64,000 nt of DNA from contig NZ_JAIWPT010000008.1 of the NCBI RefSeq assembly GCF_021191695.1, forward strand, positions 1-64,000, given 5' to 3'. Position 1 is the first letter of the stretch. Every line of letters begins with the position of its first letter. Under the pieces are notes generated by a model, which saw only the letters and a program-made list of their open reading frames with translations, was not told the DNA's origin and ran no database searches. Origin of the DNA: Proluteimonas luteida. GTDB lineage: Bacteria > Pseudomonadota > Gammaproteobacteria > Xanthomonadales > Xanthomonadaceae. The position numbers were made by a program, and so were the translations under genes. Positions 35,654 to 43,948 of this stretch are shown in pieces.

Positions 35654-36424
35654 TCAGGCCGGCAGCACCTCCAGCGCGGTCGGGATGCCGGCGCGCCGGC
35701 GTGCGCCGAGCACCATCTCCGAGGTCCACTGCGCCAGCAGCGCGCTGTAGATGCGGCGGTGGGTGACGCTGGTCAGGGCGTGGTCGGCGCCTTCGAGCAC
35801 GCGATAGGTCATCGAGTGCGCGCGCCGGAATGCGCCCATGTAGCTGACGATGGTCGCGTGCGGCACGCGTTCGTCGTGTTCGGATTCGACCAGCAGCACG
35901 TCGCCGGTGAACGCGGTGCAGGCGCCGAGCGCGCGGTTGTCCTCCGGTGGCTGGACGACGCCGCGGTAGCGCAGCAGGTCGACGTGGTCGAGGCTGCCCT
36001 TGGGGATGTCCCAGTGCTCGTCGCGGTACAGCGCCGGCACCCGCAGCGCCAGCCAGCGCACCTTGCGCATCGCGGCGAGCATGCAGGCCAGATACCCGCC
36101 GTAGCTGGAACCCACGACCATGATCGCCGAGGTGTCGACTTCGGGATGCGCGGCCAGCCGGTCGTAGGCGGACAGCACGTCCTCGAGGTTGTGCGCGCGG
36201 GTGGTGTCGGCGCGCAGGCCGGTCAGGTCGCCGTGGCCGCGCATGTCGAAGGTCAGGCAGATGCAGCCCAGCGCGGCGATCTCGCGGGCGCGGATCAGGT
36301 CGCGCTTCTGGCTGCCGTTCCAGCCGTGCACGAACAGCACGCCGGGCATGCGCGTCGACGGCGCGGCGAAGGTCGCGGCCAGGCGCTGGTCGTCGACGTC
36401 GATGGTGATGGGACGGCTACGCAT
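35654..36424 (-). CDS. Alpha/beta hydrolase, dienelactone-hydrolase-like
   Basis: This 256-residue hydrolase has an oxyanion region LFVHGWNGSQKRD, nucleophile Ser in VGSSYGGYLA near residue 105, Asp in VESEHDERVP near 182 and His in LEGADHALTSV near 214. The DMRGHGD segment is typical of peptidase S9 or acyl-glycerol-type hydrolases. Its start overlaps the end of the DUF3182 gene by eight bases, so the two proteins are probably made together and act in one pathway. The substrate is unknown. Confidence 0.85.
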   Translation of the reverse strand: MRSRPITIDVDDQRLAATFAAPSTRMPGVLFVHGWNGSQKRDLIRAREIAALGCICLTFDMRGHGDLTGLRADTTRAHNLEDVLSAYDRLAAHPEVDTSAIMVVGSSYGGYLACMLAAMRKVRWLALRVPALYRDEHWDIPKGSLDHVDLLRYRGVVQPPEDNRALGACTAFTGDVLLVESEHDERVPHATIVSYMGAFRRAHSMTYRVLEGADHALTSVTHRRIYSALLAQWTSEMVLGARRRAGIPTALEVLPA

Positions 36425-37592
36425 CTGGGTCCTCCGTGCAGCGGGTGAATTTGCGGATGCGGCCGGCGCGCGGGTCGTCGGCGTCCAGCAGCAGCGTGGC
36501 ATCGGCCGGCGCGTCGCCGTTTCCGAAGACCTCGATGACCTCGCTGCGCACCGCCTGCAGCGACGGGTCGGCCGCGAACGCCTCCAGCGCGACGACTTCG
36601 GCCGGGCTGGCGCCGCCCAGTCGCCACGACTGCTCCAGCACGCCGGAGCACCAGTTGCCCTGGCTGTCGATGCCCTGGGCGACGTCGTAGTTGCTGCGCG
36701 AGAGCACGATGCCGGGATATTCCTGCAGCGCCGCATGCTCGTAGCTGCGCGCCTGGCCGATCGCCATGCGCACGTGCGGGTCGTCCTCGCGCGCGAGCAG
36801 CGCGTCGAAGCCGCCACGGACCACGTGCATCGCCGTGCCGCCGTAGACCTCGGCGCCGCGGTTGTTGGCGGTCAGCCGCTGGGTGCCGTAGTAGGTGGCG
36901 ACCAGCGTGCCGACGCGCAGCAGGCCGATGCTGCAGGTCACCACCTCGGTCAGGTTCTCCTCCAGAACGAGGCCGTCGCGGGCGAGGGCGGCGGCATCGA
37001 ACTGCGCCAGCGCGTGCCCGACCCCGGCCATGTCGTCGGCGACCACCTGGCCCATGCCGCCGCGCGCGTGCACCGGCTTGAGCCGCAGCGGGCCGTAGTC
37101 GAGCAGCCGGCGCGCGGCCTCGCGGGCGTCGTCGGCGTCGAATACGGTGTAGCCGCGCAGCACCGCGAGCCGGGTATGGTCGCGGAACCGCGGCGACCAC
37201 GCCGACGGCGCCCGCGCATGCGGCCTGACCAGCGGCTGGGTGATCGCCTTGGTCGCCATGAAACCGTCGGGCACCAGGCCACCGAAGAAGTCCTGCGGGC
37301 TGCCGATGCCGAGCCGCCGCGCGGCGTCGGCGCCGATCAGGGTATCGGTCGGCACCAGGTAGGGCTGCCGCTGCGCATGCCGCACAGGATCGTGATGGCC
37401 CTCGAACGGCAATCCCTGCAATGCGGCGAGCCGCCGCGCGACGATCACGCAGCTTTCGATCTCGTAATCGCATTCCTGCTCGCGACCGGGGACGTGGACG
37501 ACCACCACCGGGCGTGGCGGGACATCGCGATTCGCATCGTGGACGGGTGGGTCCTGGCGGCCCGGGTCGGGCCCCCGCACGGTTGTGGGCAT
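36417..37592 (-). CDS. DUF3182 protein, ATP-grasp-like
   Basis: This 391-residue protein belongs to DUF3182. Features of an ATP-grasp ligase are visible: GPLRLKPVHARGGMGQVV for the nucleotide loop, LVLEENL, and NRGAEVYGGTAMHVVRGG with a late metal-binding acid. ATP-grasp enzymes join a carboxylate to an amine or thiol, so this one may make a peptide-like or amide product that the overlapping hydrolase splits or processes; that is inference. The start at 37592 has AAGGAG seven bases before and is preferred to the ATG at 37619. Divergent from the glycine-zipper protein. Confidence 0.75.
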   Translation of the reverse strand: MPTTVRGPDPGRQDPPVHDANRDVPPRPVVVVHVPGREQECDYEIESCVIVARRLAALQGLPFEGHHDPVRHAQRQPYLVPTDTLIGADAARRLGIGSPQDFFGGLVPDGFMATKAITQPLVRPHARAPSAWSPRFRDHTRLAVLRGYTVFDADDAREAARRLLDYGPLRLKPVHARGGMGQVVADDMAGVGHALAQFDAAALARDGLVLEENLTEVVTCSIGLLRVGTLVATYYGTQRLTANNRGAEVYGGTAMHVVRGGFDALLAREDDPHVRMAIGQARSYEHAALQEYPGIVLSRSNYDVAQGIDSQGNWCSGVLEQSWRLGGASPAEVVALEAFAADPSLQAVRSEVIEVFGNGDAPADATLLLDADDPRAGRIRKFTRCTEDPDA

Positions 37593-37855
37593 GCATGCGC
37601 TCCTTGGGTTGGATGGCATCGCACATTCCTCCCGGAGGGCCCTTCTTGCGGCGACCGCTCCACGTGCACCCAGACGCTAGCACGCGGCAGTGGTCGCGGT
37701 GTCGATACCGCCGTCGCGTTTCCGCGACGCGTCCGCATGTGCCCGCGACATGGCTGAACGCCGTTAGTTGCGGCCTCACGCGCAGCGGACAGCCGCCTCA
37801 CCCCGCCACGTGCATGGTGGGCGTTCAGACCAGACATGAAGTGGAGCAAGCCCCG
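37593..37855. other. Divergent promoter region, no gene seen
   Basis: This 263-base gap separates the DUF3182 and glycine-zipper genes, which are transcribed away from each other. It should contain two promoters, but no strong consensus was found by eye. Confidence 0.4.
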
Positions 37856-38683
37856 ATGAGCAAGCATGACCATGACAATGCGAAGAACGCCGGTCGCGAC
37901 CTGAATCGCGATCCGATCACCAAGACGCCGGGCGCGCACCCGGTTGGCGTGGGCGTCGGCGGCATTGCCGGCGGCGCGGCGGCCGGCGCCGCGGCGGGCA
38001 CGGTCTTCGGCCCCGTCGGCACGCTGATCGGCGCCGCTGTCGGCGTGGTCGCGGGCGCGGCGATCGGCAAGGGCGTCGCCGAACGCATCGACCCCACCGG
38101 CGAGATCGAGTATTGGCGCGAGGCGCACAGCGGGCGTCCCTACGTCAAGCCCGATCACGACTACGACCGCGACTACGCGCCGGCCTACGGTTTCGGCCTG
38201 CAGGCGCGCGAGGCCGACCGCACCCGCGACTGGGGCAAGTCGGAACCCGAGCTGCAGCGCGAATGGGAAGCCACGCGCGGCGAGTCGCGTCTGGAATGGG
38301 AAGACGCCCGCGACGCCGTACGCGACGCCTGGGACCGGGCCGACCGCACCTACGAGACCTACGAACGCAGCGACGCGTACCACGCCGACGCGTTCGAGCG
38401 CGCCGACTATCGCGATGCCGAGGCGCGGTTCGAGGACTATCGGCCGGCCTACCGCTACGGCACGCATGCCCGTACCCGGCACGCCGACCGCGAGTGGGAC
38501 GATGCGCTGGAAGCCGAGCTGGCGCGGGACTGGGACTCGCGTCGCGGCGATTCGCAGCTGACGTGGGACCGTGCCAAGGCCGCGGTGCAGGATGCCTACA
38601 TCTCGCACGACCACTACAGCGGCGGCAACTACACCCGCGACAACAGCGGACGCGACGACCAGGACAGGTTCCGCGTCGGCTGA
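37856..38683 (+). CDS. Glycine-zipper protein with duplicated Trp-rich repeats
   Basis: This 275-residue protein has an N-terminal charged part, then a glycine zipper from about 30 to 75 (GVGGIAGGAAAGAAAGTVFG, GAAVGVVAGAAIGKGVAE) able to enter membranes. The C-terminal 150 residues are highly charged and rich in Tyr, Asp and Arg. They contain two diverged copies of a unit of about 36 residues: one with WGKSEPELQREWEATRGESR and one with WDDALEAELARDWDSRRGDSQ, each followed by a W-[ED]-x-A-[RK]-x-A-V segment. Similar proteins in proteobacteria are thought to be stress-related, but no function is established. A strong terminator follows. Confidence 0.75.
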   Translation: MSKHDHDNAKNAGRDLNRDPITKTPGAHPVGVGVGGIAGGAAAGAAAGTVFGPVGTLIGAAVGVVAGAAIGKGVAERIDPTGEIEYWREAHSGRPYVKPDHDYDRDYAPAYGFGLQAREADRTRDWGKSEPELQREWEATRGESRLEWEDARDAVRDAWDRADRTYETYERSDAYHADAFERADYRDAEARFEDYRPAYRYGTHARTRHADREWDDALEAELARDWDSRRGDSQLTWDRAKAAVQDAYISHDHYSGGNYTRDNSGRDDQDRFRVG

Positions 38684-38709
38684 ATGCGACGGCTGGACAA
38701 CGACCATCG

Positions 38710-38737
38710 ACGGAGCCGCAACGCGGCTCCGTTTTTT
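38710..38737 (+). terminator. Intrinsic terminator after the glycine-zipper gene
   Basis: CGGAGCCGC and GCGGCTCCG form a 9-bp stem with an AAC loop, followed by six T. Confidence 0.92.
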
Positions 38738-38811
38738 CTGTGTCCTGTTCTTCAGGTTGTTCTCCAAGCGGCGGGACGGGACGCTTCGCGCCATCGTGTT
38801 CGGCCCGGACC

Positions 38812-38833
38812 GCCGGGTCGAGACCCGGCCTAC
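38812..38833 (-). repeat. Single GTAG-type REP hairpin
   Basis: GCCGGGTC and GACCCGGC flank a GA loop-like centre and the element ends in CTAC, so on the minus strand it begins GTAGGCCGGGTC. It is a monomer related to the GTAG REP dimers elsewhere in the window. Confidence 0.6.
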
Positions 38834-38856
38834 GTCCCTGCAAGGGTTTGACGTTT

Positions 38857-39045
38857 CCGGCAGTTGGCCTTGAGCCCTCTCCCGCGTGCGGGAGAGGGGC
38901 TGGGGTGAGGGCGTGGTAGGAGGGGCGCGACGATCAGGATTTGGCAACGAGGGCGTTGCCAGCTTCAGATGGCACCCGGTTTGATTGCCCCCTTGGAGGG
39001 GTTCGGCATTAACGTCCCCGGCTTGCCGGGGGATACTTACTTCGG
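38857..39045. repeat. Composite intergenic repeat, short copy
   Basis: This copy shares its ordered segments with the block at 4073-4385: the start CCGGCAGTTGGCCTTGAGCC, the hairpin CTCTCCCGCG/CGGGAGAGGG (intact here), GGGGTGAGGGCGTG, TTTGGCAAC, GGCACCCGGTTTGATTG and GCCGGGGGATACTTAC. It lies downstream of DUF1428 (minus strand) and of the glycine-zipper gene. No protein is encoded. Confidence 0.65.
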
Positions 39046-39070
39046 ATCGTGGGCGCGCGAACCCCGCGCA

Positions 39071-39442
39071 TCACCCCTTGCCCGGCAGTTCCACCAGCGG
39101 CGTGAAACCGCCGAAAATCATCCGCTTGCCGTCGAATGGCATCGGATTCTTCTCCGGATCCATGCGCGGGTCGCTGCCGTCCATCATCTTCGCGAACGCG
39201 GCGTCGCGCGTGGCCTTGTCCGGCCATTCGATCCACGAGAACACCACCGTCTCGTCGTCCTTGGCCTGGACCGCCTTGCGGAAATCGGTGAGCTTGCCGT
39301 CGGGCACGTCGTCGGCCCAGCATTCGAGAACGCGCGTGGCGCCGAGCTCCATGAAGAACGCGTCGCCGAGATTGGCGTGGTCGGTGAACTTCTGCTTGTT
39401 CGCCGTCGGTACGGCGAACACGAAACCATCGATGTAGGTCAT
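39071..39442 (-). CDS. DUF1428-family protein
   Basis: This 123-residue protein matches DUF1428 along its whole length: MTYIDGFVFAVPTANKQKF at the start, ECWADDVPDGKLTDF, VVFSWIEWPDKATRDAA and PFDGKRMIFGGF at the end. The fold is a dimeric alpha-beta barrel of the ABM type. The biochemical role is unknown. The start at 39442 is the ATG of the conserved MTYIDG; the frame from 39472 is rejected. It stands alone. Confidence 0.9.
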   Translation of the reverse strand: MTYIDGFVFAVPTANKQKFTDHANLGDAFFMELGATRVLECWADDVPDGKLTDFRKAVQAKDDETVVFSWIEWPDKATRDAAFAKMMDGSDPRMDPEKNPMPFDGKRMIFGGFTPLVELPGKG

Positions 39443-39750
39443 TGCATTGCTCCTGTCGGGAAGATCCCGCATGCGAAAGGGGCGCCGGCAGCTGTCCGGC
39501 GCGGACGCGGCGGCCGCCGTCTGGCCTGCACGCCGCTCCTGCCTGACGACGAACCGGCGGGGCGGAATTCGACATCGGTCGACGAGGTATACCCCCGTGC
39601 CAGGGAAAGCCGGGTCAGCGCGGCCTGTTCAGCCGGCATGCCCGCCGTGGTGATGGCCCCCGCGCCGATACCGGCACCTCCCACCAGGCCAGCCGCGGGA
39701 ACCGCCACCGCCACGCCCGTCATCGCACCGCGACACGCAGACAGACGAGA
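39443..39750. other. 308-base gap, no gene seen
   Basis: The region lies between divergent DUF1428 and glutaredoxin-fusion genes. Short frames cross it but show no protein features. It contains GAGGTATACCCCC near 39583, a small palindrome GTATAC of uncertain meaning. Confidence 0.4.
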
Positions 39751-40539
39751 ATGAAGCCGATGACCAGTCCGACCGCCCGCCCCCGCGCCACGCTGTACCG
39801 CATGGTGATGCCCGGCCACATCTGCCCCTATGGCCGCAAGGCGCGTTACCTGTTGCGGCGCAAGGGCTTCGAGGTCGAGGACCATTGGCTGACCACGCGC
39901 GAGGAGGTGGATGCCTTCAAGGCCGGGCACGGCGTCAAGACCACGCCACAGACGTTCATCGACGGGGCGCGCATCGGCGGCTACGACGACCTGCGCCGGT
40001 ACCTGGGGCTGACCGTGCGCGACCCGAAGGCGACGTCGTACCGGCCGGTCGTGGCGTTGTTCTCGATGACCGCGCTGATGGCGCTGGCACTGTCGCATGC
40101 GGCGTTCGGCACGCCGCTGACGGCACGCACGGCCGAGTGGTTCGTCGGCCTGAGCATGTGCGTGCTGGCGCTGCTGAAACTGCAGGACGTCGAAAGCTTC
40201 TCCAGCATGTTCCTCAACTACGACCTGCTGGCGCAGCGCTGGGTGCCGTACGCCTACCTGTATCCCTTTGCCGAGGGACTGGCGGGCGTGCTGATGGTCG
40301 CCGGCGCATTGACCTGGCTGTCGGTGCCGCTGGCATTGACGATCGGCGGCATCGGTGCGGTGTCGGTGTTCAAGGCGGTCTACATCGACCGGCGCGAGCT
40401 CAAGTGCGCCTGCGTCGGCGGTGGCAGCAACGTGCCCCTCGGCTTCGTGTCGCTGACCGAGAACCTGATGATGGTGGCGATGGCGGTGTGGATGCTGGTC
40501 GCGCCGTGGGTGCTGCCGGGCGCGCACGCGGTGGCGTAG
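39751..40539 (+). CDS. Glutaredoxin-MauE-type membrane fusion protein
   Basis: This 262-residue protein has an N-terminal glutaredoxin domain (residues 12-90) with a single-Cys active site CPYG at 25-28, and a cis-Pro loop TTPQTFIDG. A membrane domain follows with four or five helices (about 98-255) resembling MauE/DoxX-like proteins. Between the last helices lies ELKCACVGGGSNVPLG, a CxC motif facing one side of the membrane. The protein could pass thiol electrons or glutathione-derived reductant across the inner membrane. The second Cys of the usual CPYC is replaced by Gly, as in monothiol glutaredoxins. Start taken at 39751; MTSPTARP three codons on is possible. Confidence 0.8.
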   Translation: MKPMTSPTARPRATLYRMVMPGHICPYGRKARYLLRRKGFEVEDHWLTTREEVDAFKAGHGVKTTPQTFIDGARIGGYDDLRRYLGLTVRDPKATSYRPVVALFSMTALMALALSHAAFGTPLTARTAEWFVGLSMCVLALLKLQDVESFSSMFLNYDLLAQRWVPYAYLYPFAEGLAGVLMVAGALTWLSVPLALTIGGIGAVSVFKAVYIDRRELKCACVGGGSNVPLGFVSLTENLMMVAMAVWMLVAPWVLPGAHAVA

Positions 40540-40563
40540 CGCGCCCGACCGGTGCTCGCCGCG

Positions 40564-43485
40564 CTAGTCGATCCGGAATTCCCCGACGAATGCGGTCTGG
40601 CGCGCTTCCTGCAGGCGCAGCGTGACCCGCTTGTCCTGCTGCGCCGGGGTGCCGAAACCGGTGCTCAGCCACACCTGCAGCGTGGTCGCGCCGGTGACCA
40701 GTTGCTGGTGGTCGCCGAAGAAGTTCGCCTCCACCCGGTAGACGCCGGGCTTGGCATCGCGCAATGCGAATTCCTCCGGACCGTAGCCGCGGGTGTAGTC
40801 GGGCGACATGCGCCCGCCCTGGCGGGTCAGCCGGTTGCCGTAGTAGGCCTTTTCGCCGTCGGGGTCGGTGACCCACAGGTCCATGTCGCTGTTGTCGCTG
40901 TCCCAGCTCAGCACCACGCGCAGGTCCAGCGGCAGGTTGCGCAGCAGGCGCGGGTCGATCGCACGGGTATCCAGGCCGTCGGGCGTGGTCGCCACCAGTG
41001 CATTGAGTTCCGCCAGCGCGGTCTGTTCGATCTCGGCGAAGCGTCCGTTCCAGTCGCCCAGCACCACGTCGTGGAGCAGGTCGAGCGCACGCTGGCGGTC
41101 GCCGGTCGCAGCCGCAGCAAGCGCCAGGTCGCGGTGGCTCTGTGGTTCCTCGTCGCGCATCGCCAGCACCTGTTCGAGCAGCGGCAGCGCAAGGTCGGCG
41201 CGGTCGGCCTCCATCAGGCGATAGGCCAGCACGCGCAGGATGTGCGGGTTGTCGAGGTCGAGTTCGGAGAGGTTCGACAGCACCCGCAGCGCAAGCTCGG
41301 TCTGGCCGCCGTGCAACAGCACGTCGGCGGCGTCGAGGTAGAACGCGGTGCCCTGCGCATCCGCGTCGGCGTCGCGTTCGTCGAGATAGCGCGCATAGAC
41401 CTGGGCCGGCGGGGCCTGGCGCAGGCGCCGTGCGCCGGGCGCGTCTGACTGCCAGGGCCGCAGGCGGATGCTGGCGCCCGTGGGCGCGGTGTCGTCCGCA
41501 CCTGCGTCGGTTGCGGTCATCGGGGCCTGCGGCATCAGCGTCGCGGCCGCCTGTCGCCGCAGCGTCCGGGACGGGGCGGAGGCAGGCGCAGGCGCAGGCG
41601 GCGCGCGGGTTGCCAGTTCCGCGTGTTCCGCATGCGTGGACGGGACCGTGCCGGAGGCCGCCCCCGGTGCGGACAACGCGGGTGCGGGCGGTGGCGCGTC
41701 CTTGGGGAACCTGCGTTCCCACCACGCGATGCGCGCCTGCCATGCGCTGGCCACCGCCTCGATGCGCGCTTCGCGGTCGCGTGCGCGGGTGGCGATGCCG
41801 GCCGCGCGCAGGCGCGCGACTTCCTCGAGCAATGCGGGCGGGGCGGGGATGTCGAAGCGCGCATAGTCGACCGCGCGTTCGAGCACCAGCAGAGATGTTT
41901 CCGGCGTGACGATGCCGAAGCGCTGGCCCAGCGCGGCGATGCGCGCGCGGTTGCCGGCCGGATCGGCCTGCAGCTGCGCCAGCGAGAAGCGCGCCCATTG
42001 CAGCGCGGCCAGTCCGGTCGCCGGCGTGTCGTCGCCGATGTCGAGCGTGATCGGCGGCGCGGGCCGCGCCCCGGCCTGCTGCAGTTCCAGGGTGACCCGC
42101 GCCCGCGCCTCGGTCAGCCGGCCGGCGACGCGCAGCATGCCGGCCTCGGGATACGGCGACGCGGCCACCAGATCCGCCACGCCGATGCCGTGCATGCGCT
42201 GCAGCCGCGCCGGCTGCTGCAACAGCGCGGCGCGCGCCGTGTCCAGGTCCGCGCTGTCGCGCAGCAGGATCGCGCGTCCGTTGCGCGCGTCGGCCAGGGC
42301 CGTGAGACGGGTACTGTCGCCGGCAACGCCGGCCTGGATGGCGAACAGCCGTTGCGAGGGCGCGAAGTCCGGAAACGCCGCGGCACCGTAGTTGAACAGA
42401 CCATCGCCGAACAGCAGGAACTCGGGCGTGGCCGGGTCCGGCGTCCAGCCGCCGGCTGCGGTGGCGCCGTCGTAGACGGTGGCTTCCAGTTCTGCGCGCA
42501 GGGCCTGCCAGTCGCCGCCCGCGACATGGAACACGCCGGCGGACTCGGGAACGTCGCGCAGCCGCAGCAGTTGCACCTCGATGTCGCCTGCGGCGCGGAA
42601 GTATGCGTCGAGCAGGGCGAACTCCAGCGCGTGCGCGCGGCGTGCGCCGGACATCGAACTGTCCCAAAGCAAACCGACGCGCGCGGGCAGCGCGCGCGGC
42701 CGGCTCGATTCGGGCACCGGGACTTCGGCGACGAACCAGCTGCCGTCCTCGCGCAGCTCCCGCTGCACGGCAGGCGTGCGGCCGGCGGGCAGTTGCAGGG
42801 TTGCGACGCCGGCATCGGCGATGCTGCGCGCAGGCAGCCGGAAATGATGGGCGCCGTCGCGGCCGCGGCGACCGGAGACCGGTTGCAGCAGGCCGGCCAG
42901 GCGCGGCGTGCCCGGTCCGCGCACCGTGACGTCCAGCATCGGCAGGCTGCGCGCGAACTGCAGCGGCAATGCCGCGGCGACGTGGTGCCCGTCGTGCTGC
43001 AGCGGCGCCAGCAGCACGATGCGCACGCGACGGCTGCCGTGCGCCGGGAAGGGGTAGATCCGCAGCCGGAAGAAGTCGCCCGCGGCGTGCTCCAGCAATC
43101 CCGGGTCGATGCCCTCGCGCACGATCGATTCGAACACCTCGCGGCCGCGCGCTTTGGGCACCGGCACCGCGTCGCGCAGCGTACCGTCGATGTCCAGCGC
43201 AAAGCCGACCACCTGCTGGCCCGGCGGCAACGGGAACTGCAGGTTGCCTTCTCGCACCCGCCCGGCGGGATTGCGGAAAGTCATGTCGATCGTGGTGCGG
43301 ACCACGCCGGCCCCGGTTTCGATGGTCATCGTTGCCGCGTCCAGCGCGACCGGCGCGCCATCGTCGGCGATCACCAGCGGTGGCGCGGCGAGCGCCGGCA
43401 CGTCGAGGGGCGGCTGCCGGCGGGCGGACAGGGGGGCGGGCAGCAGCAGCGCGGCGCAGGCCAGCGCGATCAGCAGACGGTGCAT
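40564..43485 (-). CDS. Exported VIT / vWA-like / DUF2135 protein
   Basis: This 973-residue protein has a signal peptide (LLIALACAALLLPAPLSA), a VIT domain at about 45-180 (MTFRNPAGRVREGNLQFPLP, SRRVRIVLLAPL), a von Willebrand A-like domain from about 285 with the metal site WDSSMSG near 292, a Pro/Ala-rich disordered stretch near 610-680, a helical TPR-like region (ELALRVLSNLSELDLDNP, HRDLALAAAATGDRQRALDLL) and a C-terminal DUF2135 domain (LSWDSDNSDMDLWVTDPDGE, YRVEANFFGDH). It is probably a periplasmic adhesion or scaffold protein. The ATG at 43485 begins the signal peptide. It is transcribed alone, 25 bases from the convergent fusion gene. Confidence 0.82.
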   Translation of the reverse strand: MHRLLIALACAALLLPAPLSARRQPPLDVPALAAPPLVIADDGAPVALDAATMTIETGAGVVRTTIDMTFRNPAGRVREGNLQFPLPPGQQVVGFALDIDGTLRDAVPVPKARGREVFESIVREGIDPGLLEHAAGDFFRLRIYPFPAHGSRRVRIVLLAPLQHDGHHVAAALPLQFARSLPMLDVTVRGPGTPRLAGLLQPVSGRRGRDGAHHFRLPARSIADAGVATLQLPAGRTPAVQRELREDGSWFVAEVPVPESSRPRALPARVGLLWDSSMSGARRAHALEFALLDAYFRAAGDIEVQLLRLRDVPESAGVFHVAGGDWQALRAELEATVYDGATAAGGWTPDPATPEFLLFGDGLFNYGAAAFPDFAPSQRLFAIQAGVAGDSTRLTALADARNGRAILLRDSADLDTARAALLQQPARLQRMHGIGVADLVAASPYPEAGMLRVAGRLTEARARVTLELQQAGARPAPPITLDIGDDTPATGLAALQWARFSLAQLQADPAGNRARIAALGQRFGIVTPETSLLVLERAVDYARFDIPAPPALLEEVARLRAAGIATRARDREARIEAVASAWQARIAWWERRFPKDAPPPAPALSAPGAASGTVPSTHAEHAELATRAPPAPAPASAPSRTLRRQAAATLMPQAPMTATDAGADDTAPTGASIRLRPWQSDAPGARRLRQAPPAQVYARYLDERDADADAQGTAFYLDAADVLLHGGQTELALRVLSNLSELDLDNPHILRVLAYRLMEADRADLALPLLEQVLAMRDEEPQSHRDLALAAAATGDRQRALDLLHDVVLGDWNGRFAEIEQTALAELNALVATTPDGLDTRAIDPRLLRNLPLDLRVVLSWDSDNSDMDLWVTDPDGEKAYYGNRLTRQGGRMSPDYTRGYGPEEFALRDAKPGVYRVEANFFGDHQQLVTGATTLQVWLSTGFGTPAQQDKRVTLRLQEARQTAFVGEFRID

Positions 43486-43708
43486 CGTGGGTGTCCCGGA
43501 TTGGTGTCGCTGCGTCGAACGGGCCGTGGGGCGCAACGGGGTTGCCGCCGCGCGATGCGTGCCCCGGGACGCCGGTCCGGCGCCGGAGAACGACGGGGGA
43601 AGACGCGCGCCCCGGTGCCGGCGCCTGCTTCACGGGGGTATCCAGCTTGATCGGCGGGCATCCGCCGCCACATCATCGGCATCCACGACCCATCGGAGCA
43701 TCGACACC

Positions 43709-43942
43709 ATGAGCGGACAGGGTTCTGCCGGCAACGTCATCGCCGCGATCTGCAGCTTCATCGTTCCCGGCCTCGGCCAGCTGGTGCAGGGGCGCCTGCT
43801 GTCGGCGATCCTGTGGTTCCTGGTCGCCTGCATCGCCGGCGCGCTGACCTGGGTGCTGACGCTGTCGCTGTTTCCGTTCGGCTGGTTCGTCGTCAGCGTG
43901 TTCGCGTGCATCAACGCGGCGCTGTACCGGCGCGCGGGCTGA
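43709..43942 (+). CDS. Small two-helix membrane protein
   Basis: This 77-residue protein has two transmembrane helices and the motif SFIVPGLGQLVQGR near the first one, a pattern found in small TM2/DUF5683-like membrane proteins. Function is unknown. The ATG at 43709 follows GGAGCATCGACACC with a suitable ribosome site. It is convergent with dbpA, with only six bases between the stops. Confidence 0.72.
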   Translation: MSGQGSAGNVIAAICSFIVPGLGQLVQGRLLSAILWFLVACIAGALTWVLTLSLFPFGWFVVSVFACINAALYRRAG

Positions 43943-43948
43943 CGGGCC

